Source of the DNA: Candidatus Bathyarchaeota archaeon
Lineage (GTDB): Archaea; Thermoproteota; Bathyarchaeia; 40CM-2-53-6; RBG-13-38-9
Direction: 5' to 3'
NCBI GenBank assembly: GCA_023144075.1
Contig: JAGLGJ010000084.1
Location: 1 to 5,352 of the forward strand
DNA: 5,352 bases
The notes beneath the pieces were generated by a model. That model saw nothing but the letters and a program-made list of their open reading frames with translations, was not told the DNA's origin and searched no databases. The position numbers and the translations under genes were made by a program. Positions 1 through 5,326 of the stretch are shown here, one piece after another; positions within the stretch are counted from its first letter, which is position 1, and each line of letters opens with the position of its first letter.

Positions 1-584
1 TGATTTTTGATGAAATAATAACGGGATTCAGACTCGCTATAGGTGGTGCCCAAGAATACTATCAAGTTACACCAGATCTTGTGACTCTTGGAAAGGTTCT
101 GGGTGGAGGTTTTCCAATATCAGCTATTGCTGGAAAAAGAAAGATAATGGAATACTTCTCACCAATAGGTAAAGTCTATCAAGCAGGTACATTCAGTGGA
201 AACGCGATTTCTGTTGTTGCAGCTATTGAAACAATAAATGAGCTCAAACAGAACAATTCTAATTTATACGATAGTCTTGAGCAATTTGTTAAGGAAGTAA
301 CCAATAGCCTAAGGGATTTCATTAGTAAGAATGACATGAATGTGCAGATCAATAATATTGCATCAATGTTTACAGTCTTCTTCACAGATATCTCTGTAAC
401 GAATTCTGATGGAGCACGATCCTGTGACAATGCAAAATTCATGAAGTTTCATTCAGAATTAATGAAAAGAGGAGTATTCTTCCCGCCATCTCAATTTGAG
501 TCATGTTTTGTTACAACTTCTCATAATGAAGAGGATCTCAGTAAAACAGTAGACGCTGCAGTTGCTGCATTGAAGGTAGTTTGA
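1..584 (+). CDS. hemL: Glutamate-1-semialdehyde 2,1-aminomutase, C-terminal part (5' end outside window)
   Basis: This PLP enzyme converts glutamate-1-semialdehyde to 5-aminolevulinate in the C5 route to tetrapyrroles. The frame is open from base 3 to the TGA at 582-584, giving about 193 residues. The family is usually about 420-430 residues, so the N-terminal half is missing only because the window starts there. The GTG at 81 lies inside conserved sequence and is not the start. Visible family motifs are IFDEIITGFR at the left edge (Asp contacts the PLP ring nitrogen), TLGKVLGGGFP with the Schiff-base Lys at bases 93-95, AGTFSGN near base 189 (phosphate-binding Thr), and the C-terminal PPSQFES motif. 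These separate it from ordinary class-III aminotransferases such as ArgD. It is the first visible gene of the tetrapyrrole run and overlaps hemC by 4 bp. No disruption is visible. Confidence 0.95.
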   Translation, partial: IFDEIITGFRLAIGGAQEYYQVTPDLVTLGKVLGGGFPISAIAGKRKIMEYFSPIGKVYQAGTFSGNAISVVAAIETINELKQNNSNLYDSLEQFVKEVTNSLRDFISKNDMNVQINNIASMFTVFFTDISVTNSDGARSCDNAKFMKFHSELMKRGVFFPPSQFESCFVTTSHNEEDLSKTVDAAVAALKVV

Positions 585-1516
585 GGTTAAACCAGCTGAG
601 ATTGATCGTGGGTACCAGAGGGAGTAAACTATCCCTCATTCAAACTTCTTATGTCGTTGAAGATCTCAAAAGACATAATCCAAAGATTGAGATTCAAACT
701 AAGATCATTCAGACTACCGGTGATAAATTAGAATCTGAGCCTTTAGAGAAAATTTCTGGAAAAGGCGTTTTTGAGAAGGAAATAGATGAAGCCGTAATCA
801 ATGGTGAAGTTGACTTTGCAATACACAGTATGAAAGATGTCCCTGCAGAACAATCGAGTGAATTAACGATAGCTGCAGTTCCACCACGTGCACCTGCAAA
901 TGATGTTTTTATTTCAAAGGAATATTCGAGACTTGTCAGTCTACCTAAAGAGGCATCAGTAGGTACTAGCAGTCCAAGGAGGACGGCTGAACTGCTTAGA
1001 TTTAGACCAGATCTGAAAGTTCTGCCTATACGTGGCAATGTCGACACTAGAATAAGAAAAATGGATGAAGGTATGTACGACTCAATTATTCTTGCGGAGG
1101 CAGGTGTAATGAGGATGGGCATGCAGGATCGAATAGTTGAACGTTTATCAATTGAAGAATTTACTCCAGCTCCGGGTCAAGGATTCTTAGCTATCATATC
1201 GAGGCATAATCGAGAAAATGTCCTAAATATTCTAAGAACTGTGAGTGATGAGAATTCATTTGCAGAGGCAAAAGCTGAACGAGCATTTATGAATGAAGTT
1301 GGAGGTGGATGTAAAATTCCTCTAGGAGCATTTGCACACGTTGAAGGTAAGACAATCAGAATTTTAGGTTCAATTATTTCTCCCGAGGGTAAAAAACGAG
1401 TAAATGTCAGAGATGAGGGTTCAGTAGAGGATCCAGACTCGACAGGTAGAAATGCTGGCAATAAGATATTGAAGATGGGTGCAAAAGAAATAGTCGATTC
1501 TTGGGACAGACCTTGA
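581..1516 (+). CDS. hemC: Hydroxymethylbilane synthase (porphobilinogen deaminase)
   Basis: HemC joins four porphobilinogen molecules into hydroxymethylbilane on a covalent dipyrromethane cofactor in the cytoplasm. The 311-residue product has the normal family length and all expected motifs: GTRGSKLSL (11-19), HSMKDVP with the catalytic Asp (Asp86), GTSSPRR (128-134) whose arginines bind substrate carboxylates, RGNVDTR (151-157), PAPGQG (196-201), and GGGCKIPLGA with the cofactor-carrying Cys244. The start is uncertain. TTG at 581 overlaps the hemL stop (TTGA) and gives a five-residue lead before LRLIVGTRGS. A good ribosome binding site, GAGGTT at 583-588, lies downstream of that TTG and would better serve CTG 596 or TTG 602, both of which also give a family-like N-terminus. 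It precedes the SUMT gene by a short gap. Function is near certain; the start is about 50% sure. Confidence 0.95.
   Translation: MRLNQLRLIVGTRGSKLSLIQTSYVVEDLKRHNPKIEIQTKIIQTTGDKLESEPLEKISGKGVFEKEIDEAVINGEVDFAIHSMKDVPAEQSSELTIAAVPPRAPANDVFISKEYSRLVSLPKEASVGTSSPRRTAELLRFRPDLKVLPIRGNVDTRIRKMDEGMYDSIILAEAGVMRMGMQDRIVERLSIEEFTPAPGQGFLAIISRHNRENVLNILRTVSDENSFAEAKAERAFMNEVGGGCKIPLGAFAHVEGKTIRILGSIISPEGKKRVNVRDEGSVEDPDSTGRNAGNKILKMGAKEIVDSWDRP
583..588 (+). promoter_or_regulatory. Shine-Dalgarno-like GAGGTT near the hemC start
   Basis: GAGGTT matches the hexamers before the HemD fusion gene and ahbB in this window. Here it lies just after the TTG at 581, so it cannot serve that codon. It is 7 bases before CTG 596 and 13 before TTG 602. 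It therefore argues, without proving, that hemC translation begins downstream of 581. Confidence 0.45.
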
Positions 1517-1519
1517 TGG

Positions 1520-1535
1520 TTCTATTACAATAGAA
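1520..1535. repeat. Inverted repeat in the hemC-SUMT gap
   Basis: TTCTATT-AC-AATAGAA is a perfect 7-bp inverted repeat with a 2-base spacer. It lies in the only real gap between genes in the window (1517-1548) and ends 13 bases before the preferred SUMT ATG. It could be an operator half-site pair, part of an AT-rich promoter for SUMT and the genes after it, or chance in AT-rich DNA. As an RNA hairpin it is weak (A/U-rich, one G-C pair, very tight loop) and no T-run follows, so it does not look like a terminator. Confidence 0.4.
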
Positions 1536-1548
1536 TAATTTGACATGG

Positions 1549-2355
1549 ATGACTATTAAGTTGAAGAAAAAATCAAAAAAATCAGTTAATGCTAAAATCG
1601 GGAAAGTATATTTAGTCGGGTCTGGACCAGGCGATTTAGGTCTTCTAACATTAAAAGGATTAGAACTGCTCAAGAAATCTGATGTTATAATTTATGATAG
1701 ATTAGTCTCAAAGGCGATATTACGGCAGATTCCATCTAAGACAAAGAAACTATATGTTGGAAAATCAACGGGAAAACATAGTGTTCCCCAAGATAGAATA
1801 AATGAACTCATCAATAAGGAAGTCACACAAGGTAAAAGAGTAGTCAGATTGAAAGGTGGAGATCCGTTTATCTTTGGTCGTGGTGGAGAAGAGGCTCAAT
1901 CTCTATTTAGTGCATCAATTCCATTTGAGATCGTACCTGGAATATCTTCTGCGTCTGCAGTCCCTGCATATGCAGGGATACCTCTAACTCACAGGGATTA
2001 TGCTTCATCTGTTGCAATAGTTACTGGACATGAAAGTTGGGCTAAGAAAGGAAATCAAGTTAACTGGGAAGGACTTGCAAAAGCGGTTGATACTATAGTC
2101 ATTTTGATGGGTGTCTCCTCTCTAGAATCAATTATCAAAGGGATAACCAAAGGTGGCAGGCGTAAAGATGCTCCAGTTGCGATAATCGAGGATGGTACAA
2201 CTAGAAAACAACGGGTAACGATTGGAAAACTATCAGATATTGTCGAGAGAGCTCGAAAGAGTAAAGTGAAGCCTCCAGCGGTTATTGTCATTGGTGATGT
2301 GGTAAAACTTAGAAAAGAATTGGCTTGGTTACGAGGTTTAAAGCGTGAGTCTTAA
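1549..2355 (+). CDS. cobA: Uroporphyrinogen-III C-methyltransferase (SUMT)
   Basis: SUMT uses two SAM to methylate uroporphyrinogen III at C2 and C7, giving precorrin-2, the branch point to siroheme, cobalamin and, here, heme. The 268-residue product is a complete single-domain tetrapyrrole methylase. Motifs, numbered from ATG 1549, are VYLVGSGPGD (20-29), DVIIYDRLVS (45-54), the signature RLKGGDPFIFGRGGEE (100-115), VPGISSASAVPAYAGIPLTHR-type sequence at 129-149, VTGHE (158-162) and PPAVIVIGDVV (242-252). There is no CysG-like dehydrogenase/ferrochelatase domain, so precorrin-2 oxidation and iron insertion must be encoded elsewhere. The frame also opens at TTG 1540, but ATG 1549 is preferred; neither has a clear ribosome binding site. 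A Lys-rich lead of about 17 residues precedes the usual start of the fold. The 3' end overlaps the next gene by 11 bp. Confidence 0.95.
   Translation: MTIKLKKKSKKSVNAKIGKVYLVGSGPGDLGLLTLKGLELLKKSDVIIYDRLVSKAILRQIPSKTKKLYVGKSTGKHSVPQDRINELINKEVTQGKRVVRLKGGDPFIFGRGGEEAQSLFSASIPFEIVPGISSASAVPAYAGIPLTHRDYASSVAIVTGHESWAKKGNQVNWEGLAKAVDTIVILMGVSSLESIIKGITKGGRRKDAPVAIIEDGTTRKQRVTIGKLSDIVERARKSKVKPPAVIVIGDVVKLRKELAWLRGLKRES
1961..1978. repeat. Perfect 18-bp palindrome inside the SUMT gene
   Basis: TCCCTGCAT followed directly by ATGCAGGGA is a fully self-complementary 18-mer. It covers the codons for the conserved V-P-A-Y-A-G-I stretch of SUMT. The protein motif P-A-Y-A-G favours a palindrome when both Ala codons are GCA and Pro/Gly are CCT/GGG, so it may be a codon-choice accident. 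A DNA-binding site or an mRNA hairpin cannot be excluded. Confidence 0.6.
2333..2338 (+). promoter_or_regulatory. Shine-Dalgarno site for the hemD-ahbA fusion gene
   Basis: GAGGTT lies 6 bases before the GTG at 2345, within the last codons of SUMT. It supports GTG 2345 as the true start despite the 11-bp overlap, and suggests the two genes are translated from one message. Confidence 0.7.
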
Positions 2356-3631
2356 AGGTAAAGTAGTTGCGATCGTCAGGCCTCAAGATCAAGTTAAGGA
2401 GCTATCTGATGCAATTGAATCCTTAGGTGGTATACCGTATGTGGCACCTCTTATAGAGGTCAAACCTGCCAAGGATCAAGAATCTCTCATCAAACTGATT
2501 AAAGATACTGCTTCAGGTAGATTAGATATAATCGCTTTCATGAGTCAAAACGGCGTAAAACAAACCTTCGAAACTGCAAAGAATGAAGGTCTCGAAAAAT
2601 CTTTCAAAGGTCATATTAAAAAAATTAGTTTGATATCCATTGGACCAAAGACGAAACATGAACTTGAAAAAATTGGATTTAGCAATGTGAAGCTACCAGA
2701 AGAATACAGCTCCTATGGTTTAATCAAACTTCTTGAGAAAACAGATCTTAAAGGTAAAAGAATTGGGTTGCCAAGAGCCAAAGGTGTTGATGATACATTA
2801 CGGGTCTCATTTGAGAAATTAGGCGCCAAAGTAATGGAAGCGGAAGCCTATGAAGTTAAAGAAACTTCAAACATTTCTTTGGTAAAGAACCTAATCAGGG
2901 ATCTAATTAGTGAAAAGATAGATGTCATTGCATTCACTAGCCCTTCCACTGTGAGGAGCCTTATAGAAAATTCACGAAAATTTTCAGATCTTGAAAAAGT
3001 CAAAGCAAGTTTACGGAAAATTGTCATTGCTTCTATTGGAACCACTACAAGAAAAATGTTGGAAGAGCTTGGTTTTGAAGTTCAAGTTACACCTTCAGAA
3101 TTCACAGTAGAGGCTTTGGCAAAAGAGATTGAATCCTATTTTGAAAAAATTAATCATTTAACAAATTTAAAAGGACTTGACAAACTAGATTTTAAAATAC
3201 TCGAAGCACTCCAATTTAATTTTCCATTTGTTGAGAGACCTTGGGACTATATTGCTGAGAAAATAGGTATTGATTCTCAGAATTTATTGGCTAGAGTTAA
3301 GAAATTGATTGAGCTTGGAATCATAAGAAAGATAGGTGGTTTTCCTAATCTAAAGAAGATAGGTTTTACAGCATCGACTTTAATTGGTGTTAAGGTTCAA
3401 CAAGAAAAGCTTGAAGAGATTACGAACATCATTAATGATTGCAATAGCGTATCACACAATTATTTGAGAGAACACAAATACAATCTATGGTTTACAATCA
3501 CAGCAAAAGACAGTAACGAAATTGAAAATATAATCAAAACAGTAAAGAACGTAGGAATTTCTGACGAAGACATTCTCAATCTTCCTACAATAAAGAGTTT
3601 CAAGACAGATGTGAGGTTCACCCTACTATGA
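2345..3631 (+). CDS. hemD: Fusion: uroporphyrinogen-III synthase (HemD) + AhbA-type siroheme decarboxylase domain
   Basis: The 428-residue protein has two parts. Residues 1 to about 265 are a complete HemD, which cyclises hydroxymethylbilane with inversion of ring D. Support is GKVVAIVRP at the N-terminus, DIIAFMSQNGV (61-71), the second half DVIAFTSPSTVRSL (193-206) and the closing ASIGTTTRKMLEELG (229-243). HemD proteins usually end near here, at about 250-270 residues. Residues about 277-428 are an Lrp/AsnC-like siroheme decarboxylase domain: LDKLDFKILEALQ opens a helix-turn-helix-like segment, and SHNYLREHKYNLWFT (370-384) is the AhbA-type signature. The roughly 12-residue linker contains no in-frame ATG, GTG or TTG; the nearest upstream is TTG 3116, inside HemD. 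A single fused product is therefore expected. GTG 2345 has a good ribosome binding site. The 3' end overlaps ahbB by ATGA. HemD is assigned by motifs and by sitting between hemC/SUMT and the ahb genes, because the family is poorly conserved. Confidence 0.9.
   Translation: MSLKGKVVAIVRPQDQVKELSDAIESLGGIPYVAPLIEVKPAKDQESLIKLIKDTASGRLDIIAFMSQNGVKQTFETAKNEGLEKSFKGHIKKISLISIGPKTKHELEKIGFSNVKLPEEYSSYGLIKLLEKTDLKGKRIGLPRAKGVDDTLRVSFEKLGAKVMEAEAYEVKETSNISLVKNLIRDLISEKIDVIAFTSPSTVRSLIENSRKFSDLEKVKASLRKIVIASIGTTTRKMLEELGFEVQVTPSEFTVEALAKEIESYFEKINHLTNLKGLDKLDFKILEALQFNFPFVERPWDYIAEKIGIDSQNLLARVKKLIELGIIRKIGGFPNLKKIGFTASTLIGVKVQQEKLEEITNIINDCNSVSHNYLREHKYNLWFTITAKDSNEIENIIKTVKNVGISDEDILNLPTIKSFKTDVRFTLL
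3173..3628 (+). other. ahbA: AhbA-type siroheme decarboxylase domain at the C-terminus of HemD
   Basis: These codons (residues 277-428 of the fusion) encode a full-length Ahb subunit of about 150 residues, with a helix-turn-helix-like N-half and a ferredoxin-like C-half. In the known enzyme, AhbA and AhbB form a heterodimer that removes the C12 and C18 acetate carboxyls of siroheme. His371, Tyr373, Arg375, His377 and Tyr379 lie in the stretch that in this family faces the substrate. The pairing of NYLREHKYN here with HCYERK in the next gene matches the AhbA/AhbB division. A plain Lrp transcription factor is unlikely because this signature is specific to the decarboxylases and the neighbours are all tetrapyrrole enzymes. 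Confidence 0.85.
3613..3618 (+). promoter_or_regulatory. Shine-Dalgarno site for ahbB
   Basis: GAGGTT lies 9 bases before the ATG at 3628, within the last codons of the fusion gene. With the ATGA stop-start overlap (3628-3631) it points to coupled translation of the two decarboxylase subunits. Confidence 0.65.
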
Positions 3632-4110
3632 GAAGTCCTGAAAATATTCCTAATGATTTTGATATGGCGTTAATATCATTCCTCCAAGCTGGAATACCAA
3701 TAGAAGCGGATCCGTATAGAGAGATTTCAGAAAAATTAGGATTAAGTCGACAAGAGATAATTTCAAGAATAAAAAAACTCCATGAAGACCGAATAATCAG
3801 GAGGGTGGGCGCCTCAATAGTTCCATCAAAGCTTGGCTATGAAGCCAACGGCATGGTAGTCTGTGAAGTTTCAAGCGATAAAATTTCTCAAATTGGTGAA
3901 TATGTAGCCAGTTTAAAAGAAATAACACATTGTTATGAGAGAAAAACAATTCCTAATATTTGGAATTATAATGTGTTTTTCATGATTCATGGACTATCAA
4001 GAAGTTCAGTTGAAGAATATGTATCTAATTTAATGAAAAAACTTGGAATAAATAATTTTGAGATATTATTCAGTGTCAAAGAGTTGAAAAAAACTAGCGT
4101 AATGTTCTAG
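3628..4110 (+). CDS. ahbB: Siroheme decarboxylase, AhbB-type subunit (Lrp/AsnC-like fold)
   Basis: This 160-residue protein is the likely partner of the AhbA domain fused to HemD; together they would decarboxylate siroheme to 12,18-didecarboxysiroheme. The N-terminal half (about 8-62) is helix-turn-helix-like, with LGLSRQEIISRIKKLHEDRIIRRVGA-type sequence at 37-62. The C-terminal half carries the AhbB signature: ITHCYERKTIP (99-109), WNYNVFFMIHG (112-122) and a KELKKTS tail (151-157). Conserved candidates for substrate binding are His101, Tyr103, Arg105, Tyr114 and His121. Many AhbB proteins have W-P-Y-N where this one has W-N-Y-N. Such proteins are often mislabelled AsnC-family regulators. 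ATG 3628 overlaps the previous stop as ATGA and has a GAGGTT site upstream. Seven bases separate it from the next gene. Confidence 0.9.
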   Translation: MRSPENIPNDFDMALISFLQAGIPIEADPYREISEKLGLSRQEIISRIKKLHEDRIIRRVGASIVPSKLGYEANGMVVCEVSSDKISQIGEYVASLKEITHCYERKTIPNIWNYNVFFMIHGLSRSSVEEYVSNLMKKLGINNFEILFSVKELKKTSVMF

Positions 4111-4115
4111 AGGAT
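4110..4115 (+). promoter_or_regulatory. Possible ribosome binding site for the radical-SAM gene
   Basis: GAGGAT begins at the last base of the ahbB stop codon and ends 2 bases before the GTG at 4118. The GAGG core is purine-rich but closer to the start than usual. It is the only candidate site and fits a tightly packed operon. Confidence 0.4.
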
Positions 4116-4117
4116 CC

Positions 4118-5326
4118 GTGGCTAACTTGATCAGGCTTACAGAATTACTTCATGGAGAAGGAACTGTAGCCAAGATTATGAAACATCGTCAAAAGGATCC
4201 TACATGCATACCCAGTAATTTGTTAGCATTCTCAGAACAGAAGAGACCACTAATATTTTGGAATTTGACTAGCAGCTGTAATCTCAAATGTTCTCAATGC
4301 TACATTAATGCTGAGAGCCAACAATCTGAACATGAATTATCTACACAAGATGCCAATAGATTAATTGATGAGGCAGTAGCCTGTCGAACACCCCTACTAA
4401 TGTTTAGTGGTGGGGAGCCTCTTGTTAGACCAGATTTTTGGGAGTTATTATCATATGCCCGAGCTAGAGGTGTAAGGGTAGCAATCAGTAGTAACGGGGT
4501 TCTGATAACAAAAGCTGTTGCGAAGAGACTGAAAGAAAATAATGTTGATTATGTTGGTATATCAATAGATGGAGCTAAAGCTTCGACACATGATAAAATT
4601 AGAGGTCAGAAAGGCAGCTTTGATAGTTCAATAAATGCATTGAAGAATTGTGTTGAAACTGGAATTAAATGTGGAATCAGAATTACTGCAACAAAAAACA
4701 ATTACAAAGAGGTTCCCGAACTCATAGATCTTGCAGTAAAGCTTGGTGTTCCAAGATTCTGTCTATATTGGCTGGTTCCAAGTGGCAGAGGAAAAAGTCA
4801 ATACAAAAATAAACAGCTTAACAAAGACCAGATTTCTTGGGTACTCGATAAGCTGTATGAAGCAGCATCCACACTTGATCCAACAAAAATGGAGATATTG
4901 ACCGTGGATGCTCCACAAGATGCAGTTTATGTTTTAAATCGGCTGAAAAAAGAGGATCCACAAAGATATGAAAAGGCTCGAGAAATCTTAGAGTTAGTTG
5001 GAGATACATGTAGTGCTGGTGATAGAGTCCTCAACATCGATCCTCAAGGTAATATCTATCCATGCCAATTCGCACAGCTTGAAGCATTGAAAGTTGGAAA
5101 TATAAAACGGGAAGAACTTGAGAAAATTTGGAACGATCCCACTAATGCTTCTCTTACAAATCTAAGAAACAAAGTTGACAAATTAAAGGGACAATGCGGA
5201 AAATGTATTCATAAGAAAATTTGTTCTGGAGGATGTAGAATCAGAGCCTACCATGAATATGGAGACCTATGGGCTGAGGATCCATTCTGTATATCCTATC
5301 AAAATGAAGAATCATCAAGCAAATGA
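4118..5326 (+). CDS. ahbC: Radical-SAM/SPASM heme-biosynthesis protein, probably AhbC (12,18-didecarboxysiroheme deacetylase)
   Basis: AhbC removes the acetate side chains at C2 and C7 of didecarboxysiroheme, giving Fe-coproporphyrin III. The 402-residue protein shows the radical-SAM cluster motif CNLKCSQC (Cys54, 58, 61), the SAM-binding FSGGEP (96-101) and SSNG (124-127). Its N-terminus (LTELLHGEGTV, then RPLIFWNLTSSCNLKC) and ILTVDAPQDAVYVL (260-273) resemble AhbC/NirJ. The C-terminal auxiliary-cluster region has Cys298, 316, 360, 363, 369, 373 and 391, ending GDLWAEDPFC. Here it reads YPCQF and CSGGCRIRA. AhbC/NirJ usually have a HPDxFW-type motif and a GN in place of these cysteines, and the AhbD-like form is GGCRARA. 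Heme synthase AhbD is therefore the main alternative. GTG 4118 follows ahbB by 7 bases. Radical-SAM heme/heme-d1 enzyme is nearly certain; AhbC rather than AhbD is about 65%. Confidence 0.85.
   Translation: MANLIRLTELLHGEGTVAKIMKHRQKDPTCIPSNLLAFSEQKRPLIFWNLTSSCNLKCSQCYINAESQQSEHELSTQDANRLIDEAVACRTPLLMFSGGEPLVRPDFWELLSYARARGVRVAISSNGVLITKAVAKRLKENNVDYVGISIDGAKASTHDKIRGQKGSFDSSINALKNCVETGIKCGIRITATKNNYKEVPELIDLAVKLGVPRFCLYWLVPSGRGKSQYKNKQLNKDQISWVLDKLYEAASTLDPTKMEILTVDAPQDAVYVLNRLKKEDPQRYEKAREILELVGDTCSAGDRVLNIDPQGNIYPCQFAQLEALKVGNIKREELEKIWNDPTNASLTNLRNKVDKLKGQCGKCIHKKICSGGCRIRAYHEYGDLWAEDPFCISYQNEESSSK

Noticed and set aside
81..584. GTG 81 as the start of a short complete aminotransferase-like gene
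   Set aside because: The same frame is open to the window edge and encodes the conserved IFDEIITGFR motif upstream of 81, so this is an interior codon of a 5'-truncated hemL.
709..1122. Minus-strand open frame of 137 codons
   Set aside because: It lies wholly antisense to the well-conserved hemC and shows no recognisable family or ribosome binding site.
1407..1673. Minus-strand open frame of 88 codons across the hemC-SUMT gap
   Set aside because: It is antisense to conserved parts of two real genes and its protein has no recognisable motif. Its Phe-rich stretch is the complement of the Lys-rich SUMT lead.
2055..2291. Minus-strand open frame of 78 codons
   Set aside because: It is fully antisense to the SUMT C-terminal half, with no supporting signal.
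3173..4110. AsnC/Lrp transcription regulators
   Set aside because: Both domains carry siroheme decarboxylase signatures (SHNYLREHKYNLW and THCYERK) and lie between tetrapyrrole enzymes; automated labels as regulators would probably be wrong.
1429..5283. Six GGATCC hexamers (1429, 3708, 4112, 4195, 4954, 5278), more than expected in AT-rich DNA
   Set aside because: Five of them encode x-Asp-Pro dipeptides (mostly Glu/Lys/Ala-Asp-Pro) in unrelated proteins, and one is at a gene joint. Codon usage explains them better than a functional repeat.
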